The notes: generated by a model not told the origin, from the sequence alone. A stretch of 5,362 bases of DNA from Bacteroidetes bacterium QS_8_64_10 (GCA_003022505.1 PXTQ01000114.1:1-5362), one strand, 5' to 3'. Positions 1 to 5,362 are shown, numbered from the stretch's first letter. A program made the numbers and translations.

Positions 1-511
1 CAAACACCTTCGCGGAGTCGAACGGAGAGACGGCCACGTCCGTCGGGGCGAAGTCTGAGATTGGGGCACCATCCCCGTTGGCGAGGTCGGCCTGCTTCGC
101 CTGCGGGGTCAGGTCCTGCCACGTCTCCCCTCCGTCGCGGCTTTTGTAGAGTCGGTAATCAGTAACAGTGTAGATCAAGTTTGCATCTTTCGCCCATAGG
201 CTTGCATGATGGGTGGGGCGTTGAGACAAAACCTTCCAAGTTTCTCCCTCATCGTCGGTTCTCAAAAGCCCTCCGACGTACTTTCCAGTCTCAGGGTCAC
301 GGTAAACGGTCTTGGCATAAATTACACGTTGTCCATTGAAGTAACCAACCTCCACCAACTCGAAAGTTTTATTTTCAATTGAGTCCGGCGCGATGTTGAC
401 CCACTCGCGGTCCTGTTCGTGCAGCGGCACCTGCGCGCGAGCAGGAAGCGCCGCTACGAGCAGCAGCGCGGCGGCGGTCAGCAAGGACGGGATCGGCGAA
501 CAATGTCTCAT
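1..511 (-). CDS. Secreted Asp-box (BNR/sortilin-like) beta-propeller protein, N-terminal part
   Basis: The frame is open for 170 codons from an ATG at 509-511 to the window edge, so the C-terminus is missing. Residues 1-26 form a typical Sec signal peptide (hydrophobic Leu/Ala core, signal peptidase I site A-R-A before Gln27), so the product is exported. Two Asp-box motifs of the form [ST]-x-D-x-G-x-T-W lie 39 residues apart, at 85-92 (TDDEGETW) and 124-131 (SRDGGETW). These mark blades of the BNR/sialidase/VPS10-like propeller superfamily, which includes sialidases, photosystem assembly factors and many uncharacterised exoproteins. The motif does not fix substrate or activity, so none is assigned. 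The start is supported by GAGGAG at 518-523, six bases upstream. The gene follows the propeller lipoprotein by 54 bases on the same strand. Codon use in the middle of the fragment differs clearly from both ends (see findings). Confidence 0.85.
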   Translation of the reverse strand, partial: MRHCSPIPSLLTAAALLLVAALPARAQVPLHEQDREWVNIAPDSIENKTFELVEVGYFNGQRVIYAKTVYRDPETGKYVGGLLRTDDEGETWKVLSQRPTHHASLWAKDANLIYTVTDYRLYKSRDGGETWQDLTPQAKQADLANGDGAPISDFAPTDVAVSPFDSAKVF

Positions 512-548
512 GGCTATCTCCTCTATTTCTGACACTACACGTTTACTT

Positions 549-577
549 AACATAATCCTCTCTGCTTACAACGGCAA
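549..577 (-). promoter_or_regulatory. Possible sigma-70-like promoter for the Asp-box gene
   Basis: On the minus strand TTGCCG (572-577) is followed by a 17-base spacer and TATGTT (549-554). Each hexamer matches the housekeeping consensus at four of six positions. It would give a leader of about 30 bases before the ATG at 511. The -35 part lies in the last codons of the upstream lipoprotein gene. Matches this weak occur by chance, and if the organism is a Bacteroidota relative the consensus may differ. Confidence 0.22.
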
Positions 578-1639
578 ACGGTGCCACCGGTAGAACGTGA
601 GGCGCGGTTCGGGACGCGCGGCCACCGTCGCCAGCGCGTAGCCGCCGCCCGGTGCGCGCCACACCGCAAGATCCATCGGGAAGACGGAGCGAGCCTGCTT
701 CCGGCCCACGAGCACGTGCTGGAGTCGCCCGCGCCGGTCGTACACATCCACACGGAGACGCGCCGGGCGCATGTTCAAGACGAACAACCCCTCGCCCGCC
801 GGATCCGCCGAGGCCGAAAGGAGCGGCGGCTCGTCCGCGTCGCCCTGCACGAAGGCCCGGCTGCGCGCCAGCATCGGCGAGTCGAAGCCTCGGAGCCGCA
901 CGGTATCGACGGCAGCGTCGCTCCGCTCGCCGGAGTGGAGCACGTCGATCACAGGTCGGTAGCCGCTCAAGCTCAGCAGCGAGTCGCCCCTGGGCCGCAC
1001 CAGGCCCGCGCGCCGCCAGCGCGGTCCGGGCAGACGCCAGCGCTCTTGCACGCTGCCACCCGCGCCGAGGCGCACGACGCGGTTTTGGGCGTCCTCGCCC
1101 ACGACCTTGACGTAGAGCGCGCTGTCGGTGGCAGCGGGGTAGGTGAGGGCGTCCTCCGACAGGTCGCGGCGGCCCGGCACGGGCACGCTCCGCGCGATCT
1201 GGTCGTTCACCACGAAGTCGAACCGGCGCGCCTGGGCTGCGTAGGCCATGAGCGTGTCGCCGCGCCAGCCCGCGACGTACGGATACGCGAAGGCATCAGG
1301 TTGGATTTCTCGCTGAAACGCGCCCGACGTGTCGAACACGAAGATGCTGCTACGCTCCAGGTCGCCCACGTAGATTTGCCCATCTGGGCCGCGCTGCACC
1401 GTGCGCGGGTGCTTCAGGGGGTGCGCCTCTGGGCCATCGGTCTGCCAGAGCGGGCGGAGCGTGTCGGTCGGCGTGCGCGCGGCGAGGCGGCGCGAGGCGG
1501 AATCGGACGGGAAGAGCGCCTGCGATTCGGTGCGCCGGCAGCTGGACGGCAGGCAACCTGCCAGCAGCAGCAACAGCGAGAGCGCGACGACGAAGGCAGG
1601 CAGTCCGCAGGGGCGATCCGGGTACGTGTTTAGGATCAT
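566..1639 (-). CDS. Lipoprotein with predicted NHL-like beta-propeller
   Basis: This 357-residue protein starts with a lipoprotein signal. A hydrophobic Leu-rich stretch at about 16-26 runs into the lipobox L26-A27-G28-C29, so the mature protein should be lipidated at Cys29 and anchored in the envelope. Residues about 75-112 resemble an NHL or 6-bladed propeller blade (start-of-blade His-Pro, then P-D-G-Q-I-Y-V-G-D and an F-V-F-D-T-S-G turn). A second blade-like unit at about 283-310 has L-R-V-D-V-Y-D-R-R-G-R-L. Six-bladed lipoproteins of this kind are common in Bacteroidota and relatives; most have no known function, and none is assigned here. An in-frame TAG two codons before the ATG rules out a longer form. 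No good Shine-Dalgarno sits close to the start, since the G-rich stretch on this strand is about 25 bases away. It lies between broken htrA (62-base gap) and the Asp-box gene (54-base gap), possibly as one operon. Confidence 0.82.
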   Translation of the reverse strand: MILNTYPDRPCGLPAFVVALSLLLLLAGCLPSSCRRTESQALFPSDSASRRLAARTPTDTLRPLWQTDGPEAHPLKHPRTVQRGPDGQIYVGDLERSSIFVFDTSGAFQREIQPDAFAYPYVAGWRGDTLMAYAAQARRFDFVVNDQIARSVPVPGRRDLSEDALTYPAATDSALYVKVVGEDAQNRVVRLGAGGSVQERWRLPGPRWRRAGLVRPRGDSLLSLSGYRPVIDVLHSGERSDAAVDTVRLRGFDSPMLARSRAFVQGDADEPPLLSASADPAGEGLFVLNMRPARLRVDVYDRRGRLQHVLVGRKQARSVFPMDLAVWRAPGGGYALATVAARPEPRLTFYRWHRLPL

Positions 1640-1672
1640 GCACTAAAACGGGTACGATTCGGTAAATCCCCT

Positions 1673-1701
1673 CCCACCTACACACTTCCCCACCTGCACA
1701 C
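1673..1701. repeat. Short tandem repeat between htrA and the lipoprotein gene
   Basis: Two near-identical 13-base copies, CCCACCTACACAC at 1673-1685 and CCCACCTGCACAC at 1689-1701, sit 16 bases apart. They fill most of the 62-base gap between the htrA stop and the lipoprotein start. Read on the coding (minus) strand they are G-rich. They could be a regulator site or simply a local duplication; nothing seen decides between these. Confidence 0.4.
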
Positions 1702-2750
1702 CTAACCGCGTCGCCCCAGTTTCATCGTCAGTTGCTTGCGCTCGCCGTCGCGGATCACCTCAAAATCGACCTTGTCGCCGGGACGGAACTGGTAGATAAT
1801 CGCCACGAGGTCCGAGCGCTTCTTGACCGGCTCGCCGTTGGCCGACACGATCACGTCGTAACGCTGGAAGCCCCAATGCGGCGACTCACGTCGTGCATGT
1901 ACAGACCGGTGTAGTACGAGCGATCCACGTTTCCGGTCTCGCGCAGCTCCCTGATGATGCGCCGCGCTTTGTCTGCGGGGACGGCGAAGCCGATGCCCAC
2001 CGACCCGCCGGACTGGCTGTAGATGGCCGCGTTCACGCCGATCACCTTGCCCATCGCGTTGACGAGCGGCCCGCCCGAATTGCCCCGGTTGATCGACGCG
2101 TCGGTCTGAATCATGTTGCGGTAGATGCGTCCTTTCTGCGGCTGGAGGTCGCGTCCCACGGCGCTCACCACGCCGACGGTGACGCTCGGCTGCGCGGCCT
2201 TGAACAACCCGAACGGGTTGCCCAGCGCCACCACCCACTCCCCCGGAATAGGCCGGGCGTCGCGGGCGAACTCGACGTGCGGCAGCGGCTCGTCGTAGTT
2301 CGCTTTCAGCAGGGCGATGTCGGAGGCCGCATCGGTGCCCACGAGCCGCGCGTCGATGATCTCGCCGCTCGAAAGCGACACGGTGACTTTCTCAGCGTCG
2401 CCCGCTACGTGATCGTTCGTGACGATGTAGCCGTCCTCGGAAATGATAAAGCCCGACCCTACGTTCTGCACCTTGCGCCGGCGCTCACCTCGCCCAAAGA
2501 ACCGCTCGAAGAACGGATTTCGCATGCCACGACCACGCCCCCGGCGCGCCTCGATGACGTTGACGCTTACCACGGCGGGTGCGGCTTTGTCCACGGCGCG
2601 CGTGATGGCATTGCGGCGCGCCTGGCTCACCTTCTGATTCACCGGCCCGGCGGAATCGGCGAGCGCGGTGCTGCCTTGCTCCTGCGACTGCGCCGGGTTA
2701 CGGCAGCCGCCGAGCACAAGCACGAGCATGCACACGAGTAATCGTTTCAT
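1702..2750 (-). pseudogene. HtrA/DegP-family serine protease (Do-like lipoprotein), PDZ domain broken by deletion and frameshift
   Basis: The first frame (1851-2750, 299 residues) is a trypsin-like HtrA protease, which degrades damaged envelope proteins. The ATG at 2748-2750 is chosen because it gives a compact lipoprotein signal with lipobox L13-G14-G15-C16; the frame stays open further upstream from a TTG, but that would bury the signal. The catalytic triad is complete: His114 (V-T-N-D-H-V), Asp144 (S-D-I-A-L-L-K) and Ser225 (N-R-G-N-S-G-G-P-L). The start of a PDZ domain (Y-T-G-L-Y-M-H-D-V) follows, then the frame ends at a TGA at 1851-1853. The end of the PDZ domain continues in another frame from about 1872 to the TAG at 1702-1704 (G-F-Q-R-Y-D-V-I-V, then A-N-G-E-P-V). 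Compared with DegP/DegQ, some 22-25 residues between the halves, including the peptide-binding loop, are absent. If expressed, the product would be an active-site-intact protease with no working PDZ. An assembly error remains possible. Confidence 0.9.
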
Positions 2751-2829
2751 GAATAACACTCTTTTCGCAGAAATAGGCGAATTATTGCACGTCCCCGTTC
2801 TTTGCCCTGCCCCTCGTTGAGGCCATGCC

Positions 2830-2852
2830 AACCTGCTTCACGCGGGCAGGTT
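2830..2852. repeat. Inverted repeat upstream of htrA
   Basis: AACCTGC (2830-2836) and GCAGGTT (2846-2852) are perfect 7-base complements around a 9-base loop. The hairpin has no T-tract on either side, so it does not look like a terminator. It lies about 80 bases upstream of the htrA ATG and could be an operator or a leader hairpin of the htrA transcript. Confidence 0.35.
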
Positions 2853-2911
2853 TGCGCTTCGGAGTAAACTTCAAACTTCCTTTTCAAGGACGGACCGCCT
2901 GACAGCTTAAT

Positions 2912-2942
2912 GAGAGGTCATGTATTTACAATGTAACCTCTC
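2912..2942. repeat. Inverted repeat, candidate operator upstream of the cell wall hydrolase
   Basis: GAGAGGT (2912-2918) and ACCTCTC (2936-2942) are perfect complements separated by a 17-base AT-rich spacer that contains the TACAAT -10 candidate. A dyad straddling a possible -10 is the usual layout of a repressor operator. The half-site core CCTCTCC recurs at 2952-2958. No regulator gene is present in the window. Confidence 0.35.
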
Positions 2943-3009
2943 CGAACCCGGCCTCTCCACAGGCGTTGATGTTTCTGAAATCGGCAAGCACTCTGGCACT
3001 CTTTTTTTT

Positions 3010-3016
3010 AAGGAGG
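3010..3016 (+). promoter_or_regulatory. Strong Shine-Dalgarno fixing the start of the SleB-type gene
   Basis: AAGGAGG sits nine bases before the ATG at 3026-3028, preceded directly by eight T. It is the best ribosome binding site in the window. It fixes the start at 3026 rather than at the TTG at 2966, which would add 20 residues ahead of the membrane segment. Confidence 0.85.
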
Positions 3017-3025
3017 CAAAATCCT

Positions 3026-3730
3026 ATGGGTAAGTCAATACGCAACATGAAGCAAGTGGCCGTGGGAGCGGTCGTGGCGCTGTTCGTGTTCTTGGGCGTC
3101 TTCACGGCGCGCGACAACATGGAGAGCGAGCAGATGGCTGGTGCGGCGGTGGCTGCGTCGGGTGAGGCCGAAAAGGCCAGCGAGCAGAGCGAAACCAGCG
3201 AGGCCGAGAACGCTTCGGCGGACGTGGCCGAGAGGAAGGCCGAGGCCCAGTCGGTCGCCCCGCGCGAGATGGAGATGCCCGCCGCCAACCAGATCGGCCA
3301 AGAGACGCTCTGGCTGGCGCGCGTCATCTACTCGGAGACGAAGCAGCCACGCGAGCAGGAACTGGTGGCCTGGACGGTGCGCAACCGCGTGGAGACGCAG
3401 TATCGGGGCAACGATTCGTATCGGAGCACCGTGCTGGACCCCTACCAGTACAGCGCCTTCAATCCCGGCAACGACAAGCGCGCCTACTACACGAGCCTCA
3501 CGCCCGAATCGGAGGCGGACGGCTGGCAGAAGGCGCTCGCCATCGCGCACCACGTGCAGAACGCCCCCTCCTCGGAGCGTCCATTCGCACAGACGACACG
3601 CCACTTCTACTCGGAACGCTCGATGGTGGGCGGCGCGCCGGACTGGGCGCGCGGCGAAGAGCCGGTTAAGCCGGAGCGCAACTACAACATCGAGGCCGAG
3701 CGCTTCCGCTTCTACGAAGGCATTGCCTAA
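3026..3730 (+). CDS. SleB/CwlJ-family cell wall hydrolase, membrane-anchored or exported
   Basis: The 234-residue product starts with a short basic N-terminus and one hydrophobic segment (about 10-28) that acts as signal anchor or uncleaved signal. An Ala/Glu/Ser-rich low-complexity linker follows (about 36-86), then a SleB-like domain (about 92-234). Family features seen are L-W-L-A-R-V-I-Y-S-E-T with the likely catalytic Glu104, W-T-V-R-N-R-V-E (116-123), the Q-Y-S-A-F-N motif (141-146), and T-R-H-F-Y (191-195) followed by P-D-W-A-R-G (205-210). SleB enzymes cleave peptidoglycan glycan strands as lytic transglycosylases. They are best known from spore germination, but homologues are widespread in non-spore-formers, where they probably act in periplasmic wall turnover. 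The linker could let the domain reach across the periplasm (inference). The gene is monocistronic: it is divergent from htrA, convergent with the phosphopantetheinyl transferase, and ends at a strong terminator. Confidence 0.88.
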   Translation: MGKSIRNMKQVAVGAVVALFVFLGVFTARDNMESEQMAGAAVAASGEAEKASEQSETSEAENASADVAERKAEAQSVAPREMEMPAANQIGQETLWLARVIYSETKQPREQELVAWTVRNRVETQYRGNDSYRSTVLDPYQYSAFNPGNDKRAYYTSLTPESEADGWQKALAIAHHVQNAPSSERPFAQTTRHFYSERSMVGGAPDWARGEEPVKPERNYNIEAERFRFYEGIA

Positions 3731-3759
3731 ATCGGCGCGCTTTTCAGAAAAACGACAGC

Positions 3760-3802
3760 AATAGGGACGTTCCCCGAAAACGGGAGCGTCCCTATTCTTT
3801 TT
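3760..3802 (+). terminator. Intrinsic terminator after the SleB-type gene, shared by convergent genes
   Basis: A 15-base-pair stem (left arm 3760-3774, right arm 3782-3796, one G-U wobble) with a 7-base loop CGAAAAC is followed by C and five T (3798-3802). This is a textbook Rho-independent terminator for the plus-strand gene ending at 3730. The TAG stop of the minus-strand gene (3792-3794) lies inside the right arm. In the minus direction the stem is followed by five T only after about eight more bases, so termination that way is plausible but weaker. Confidence 0.88.
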
Positions 3803-4487
3803 GCGCGGCGTCGGCAGGATAGACGAACGTAAGGTAGCAGTCGTCGCGTTCAGCAAACCGCGCCTGCCACAGCGCAACCGGCCCCTCCGGGTCACGGATC
3901 AGCGCGCGCCCTGCGGCGGGTTGCACGTCCTTCAGGCGCAGCTTCTTGGGCGAGGTGCGCAGGCCCGACCGTCGCGCTTTGAGGGCCGACTCCTTGAGCG
4001 TCCAGCACAGGATGACGCCGCGCGTCCGGTCCAGCGGCAGCCGTTCGAGCAGCCTGCGCTCGTCGGGATGAAGAAGAAACCCCGGCAGGTCGGGATGGCG
4101 CGGCTGGATGCGCTCCAGATCAACGCCCAGCGGGGGCGGCGCAAGCGCGGCCACGGCGTGCGGCCCGGTGTGCGCGATAGAGAGCGCGCCGTCGTAGCCC
4201 TCGACCACCACGGCCCCGTCACTCCTCCGGCGCAGCGGGACGTTGGCGGGGGCTTCGCCCAGCACGTCGCCCGCCAGCAAGCGCGCCGCCGCGCGCCCGA
4301 GCGTGAAGGAGCGCCGCCGCCCCGCGTGCCCGAACGTGTCGCGCCGGGGGCGCTCCTCGTCGTGGAGCAGCGCCTCGCGCTCGCCTCGCCGGTCGGGATC
4401 TTCCGTCAACCAACGGTACTCGAATGACGATTGTCGATTTTGCAACGGCTTTGTTGAATGAAGAACGGGGGGAGTATGGCCGGGCAA
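3792..4487 (-). CDS. 4'-phosphopantetheinyl transferase, Sfp type
   Basis: The enzyme transfers the phosphopantetheine arm of coenzyme A to a conserved Ser of acyl or peptidyl carrier proteins, activating fatty acid, polyketide or non-ribosomal peptide synthases in the cytoplasm. Numbered from the TTG at 4485-4487 (231 residues), the family motifs are R-R-R-S-F-T-L-G-R-A-A-A-R (57-69), L-S-I-A-H-T-G-P (102-109), G-V-D-L-E-R (121-126) with Mg ligands Asp123 and Glu125, H-P-D-E-R-R (140-145), and W-T-L-K-E-S-A-L-K-A (162-171) with Glu166. The 43-residue spacing of Asp123 and Glu166 closely matches Sfp. The frame has no ATG before the conserved region and no clear Shine-Dalgarno. TTG codons at 4485-4487, 4443-4445 and 4407-4409 are the start candidates, and comparison with Sfp favours a native start near residues 10-17. 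No carrier-protein or synthase genes adjoin it. Confidence 0.85.
   Translation of the reverse strand: MPGHTPPVLHSTKPLQNRQSSFEYRWLTEDPDRRGEREALLHDEERPRRDTFGHAGRRRSFTLGRAAARLLAGDVLGEAPANVPLRRRSDGAVVVEGYDGALSIAHTGPHAVAALAPPPLGVDLERIQPRHPDLPGFLLHPDERRLLERLPLDRTRGVILCWTLKESALKARRSGLRTSPKKLRLKDVQPAAGRALIRDPEGPVALWQARFAERDDCYLTFVYPADAAQKE
4447..4459 (+). mobile_element. Possible IS5-family (IS903-like) terminal repeat remnant
   Basis: GGCTTTGTTGAAT matches the first 13 bases of the IS903 terminal inverted repeat as I remember it (GGCTTTGTTGAATAAATC); the following bases GAAG match less well. It sits where base composition drops from the GC-rich transferase gene to the lower-GC region on its right, as expected for one end of an inserted element. 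I found no matching opposite end, target duplication or transposase fragment, so this may be chance. Confidence 0.25.
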
Positions 4488-4857
4488 TATGCGCTCTATT
4501 TTTCAAACAGCGACCTTTGCAGGTTCCGGTCTCCCCAACCGCATCCTCTTGTTCAAGATCTTTACTCCAAGCTTGGTCTCTATCGTTAACCCAGTTCCGC
4601 GCTTCCACGAACCGCCCCACAAGCTGTTTGGGTATCGGCAAACCGCCGTCTCCGCTAAGCTACGCCTGGGGGTCGTGTCATGCTCCCTGGGAACCGGCAG
4701 GGGCATGTCCAATCAGCATCACGACATCAACTCGGCAAAACGGTATAACGCGCGATGTACTTACCGAAAGGGCGTTGCCTGATCTATGACCGCAGACGGC
4801 GAATCGCGTCTTCCTGGAACTTGTTCTCCAAGCAGCGAACGGCGGTCCGCCGTCAAT
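4488..4857. other. 370-base lower-GC region with no recognisable gene
   Basis: The base composition is near half GC by eye, below the neighbouring genes. Several short open frames cross it on both strands (for example 4489-4782 plus and 4503-4712 minus), but none has a recognisable domain, credible ribosome binding site or coding-like codon use. No tRNA, ribosomal RNA or known structured RNA is apparent. The right end holds two small hairpins (4794-4811 with a one-base bulge, and 4839-4853). It may be a decayed mobile element or a replaced segment between purS and the transferase gene. Confidence 0.45.
4839..4853 (-). terminator. GC-rich hairpin just after purS, possible terminator
   Basis: ACGGCGG-T-CCGCCGT is a perfect dyad starting four bases after the purS stop codon on the minus strand. 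As RNA it would fold with a 5- or 6-base-pair stem. No U-run follows in the purS direction, so it may be a weak or Rho-assisted terminator or a 3'-end stabilising hairpin. Confidence 0.35.
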
Positions 4858-5124
4858 TCAAGCCGTCTTCGCAGCAGCGGCGCGCTCGACCTCTACCGAG
4901 AAATTTTCCATCACCGGATTCGCCAGCAGCTTCTCGCAGGCCTCGCGGGCGACTTCTTCCGCCCCGGCAGCGTCGGCGGCCTCGATGCTCAGCTCGATGT
5001 ACTTGCCGGTGCGCACCTCCTCGATCTGCCGGTAGCCCAGATCACCGAGCGCCCGGCGAATGGTCTTGCCTTCGGGGTCCAGGATGGAAGGCCGGAGCGT
5101 GACGTGTATTTTTGCCTTGAACAT
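4858..5124 (-). CDS. purS: Phosphoribosylformylglycinamidine synthase subunit PurS
   Basis: PurS is the small subunit of the three-part FGAM synthase (PurS-PurQ-PurL) of de novo purine synthesis. It forms dimers that hold the glutaminase PurQ and the synthetase PurL together so ammonia can be passed on. The 88-residue product has normal family length and its hallmarks: the N-terminal beta strand (F-K-A-K-I-H-V-T-L-R-P), L-D-P-E-G-K (15-20), A-L-G-D-L-G-Y (25-31), V-R-T-G-K-Y-I-E-L (37-45), and the C-terminal C-E-K-L-L-A-N-P-V-M-E (63-73). The Ala-rich tail after residue 80 is variable in the family. The ATG at 5122-5124 has only a weak GAG four bases upstream. purQ and purL are not downstream; instead there is a hairpin and a low-GC gap, so the partners must lie upstream beyond the window or elsewhere. 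Confidence 0.93.
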   Translation of the reverse strand: MFKAKIHVTLRPSILDPEGKTIRRALGDLGYRQIEEVRTGKYIELSIEAADAAGAEEVAREACEKLLANPVMENFSVEVERAAAAKTA

Positions 5125-5362
5125 GGTTCTCGTATTGCGCTTTGCGTATTTCGTAGATGGTGCCGGCTTTTACCGAGCCGTGAGCGGATGGCTCGACTTT
5201 CTGCTCATGCCCGTCGAAAAGGCCCAAGCCGAACTGACATTGTTTGGGAGTGTGTGATGAGATGGGAGTATGCGCGTTTACCGAGCCTCCCGGTCTCGCT
5301 CGCCATGCTCACAACCAAGACCCATGCACGGGTCAGTACGTCTTGCCGGGTCTGACGCAACA
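5125..5362. other. Region upstream of purS without a confident gene
   Basis: No recognisable coding region is seen on either strand. A short minus-strand frame from a TTG at 5225-5227 overlaps the purS start but shows no family features. At the far edge a minus-strand frame is open for nine codons and stops at TGA (5333-5335). This is followed at once by the dyad GACCC-GGGTC (5319-5334 in window terms) and a T-rich stretch on that strand. It could be the tail and weak terminator of an upstream gene, but nine codons are too few to judge. Near the purS start the near-repeat CGTATTGCG (5131-5139) and CGTATTTCG (5145-5153) occurs. The stretch presumably includes the purS promoter, which I could not place. 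Confidence 0.4.

Larger units (their letters stand above)
2751..3025. promoter_or_regulatory. Divergent intergenic region between htrA and the SleB-type hydrolase
   Basis: This 275-base stretch is less GC-rich than the genes and must hold the promoters of both divergent genes. No gene is seen in it. Possible -10 elements are AATAAT on the minus strand (complement of the ATTATT near 2782-2787) for htrA and TACAAT at 2927-2932 for the hydrolase, but neither has a convincing -35 partner at normal spacing. It contains two inverted repeats (listed separately), a perfect tandem AAACTTC pair at 2866-2879, and CCTCTCC repeated at 2937-2943 and 2952-2958. A run of eight T at 3002-3009 lies just before the hydrolase Shine-Dalgarno. 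Confidence 0.5.

Noticed and set aside
581..1633. A 350-codon plus-strand open frame antisense to the lipoprotein gene
   Set aside because: It mirrors the lipoprotein gene almost end to end and its product is rich in Arg, His and Ala with no domain. The minus-strand frame has a lipobox and propeller motifs. Long antisense open frames are common in GC-rich genes.
1851..1885. Programmed ribosomal frameshifting in htrA
   Set aside because: No slippery heptamer with a downstream pseudoknot is evident, and a shift in frame would still leave the core PDZ residues missing. Deletion explains the data better.
1893..2741. A 282-codon plus-strand open frame antisense to htrA
   Set aside because: The minus strand clearly encodes HtrA with its full triad; this frame is its shadow and has no recognisable motif.
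2860..2885. Sigma-E-like promoter (GGAAGTTT on the minus strand) upstream of htrA
   Set aside because: The -35-like string has no convincing -10 partner at the usual spacing and lies about 120 bases from the start; the match is too weak to call.
3035..3895. A 286-codon minus-strand open frame antisense to the SleB-type gene
   Set aside because: It runs across the SleB-type gene, the terminator and the end of the transferase gene, and is Arg/Leu/His-rich without motifs. The plus-strand gene has a strong Shine-Dalgarno and family motifs.
4488..4782. Small protein gene (97 codons, plus strand) in the low-GC gap
   Set aside because: It has no Shine-Dalgarno, no recognisable fold or motif, and its codon use is not like a gene. 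Overlapping frames on both strands are equally open.
4786..5355. A 189-codon plus-strand open frame across purS
   Set aside because: It is antisense to purS, which is certain from its motifs, and shows no domain or ribosome binding site of its own.
1..5362. CRISPR arrays, tRNA or rRNA genes, riboswitches, defence systems
   Set aside because: I looked for regularly spaced repeats, cloverleaf and T-loop signatures, and defence-type domains, and saw none on either strand.

Overview
This is a GC-rich bacterial chromosomal window. Three envelope or exported proteins, a lone phosphopantetheinyl transferase and a free-standing PurS subunit suggest a Gram-negative, free-living organism. The lipoprotein propeller style and the separate small PurS would fit the Bacteroidota/Rhodothermota group (a high-GC Rhodothermales-like lineage). 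That placement is inference only, because no marker gene is present.

Left half (1-2750, all minus strand): three genes point the same way and would be read in the order broken htrA (1702-2750), NHL-like propeller lipoprotein (566-1639), secreted Asp-box propeller protein (1-511, running off the window). Gaps are 62 and 54 bases, so they could form one transcription unit, though a weak promoter candidate lies before the last gene. The HtrA reading frame keeps its lipoprotein signal and full His-Asp-Ser protease domain. The core of its PDZ domain is missing and the remaining PDZ tail is in another frame.

Centre (2751-3802): a 275-base divergent intergenic region with several small repeats separates htrA from a plus-strand SleB-type cell wall hydrolase (3026-3730), which has a near-perfect Shine-Dalgarno. 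It ends at a strong intrinsic terminator (3760-3802) that also contains the stop codon of the convergent gene.

Right half (3792-5362, minus strand): an Sfp-type 4'-phosphopantetheinyl transferase (3792-4487) has no ATG start. Its 5' end abuts a 370-base, lower-GC stretch without a recognisable gene, whose edge carries a 13-base match to the terminal repeat I remember for IS903-type (IS5 family) elements. Upstream of that lies purS (4858-5124), the small subunit of FGAM synthase, without purQ or purL behind it. The last 238 bases hold no confident gene.

I see no wholly new multi-gene system. The points most worth checking are the PDZ-deleted htrA, the codon-usage mosaic inside the Asp-box gene, and the low-GC insertion-like segment at the start of the phosphopantetheinyl transferase.
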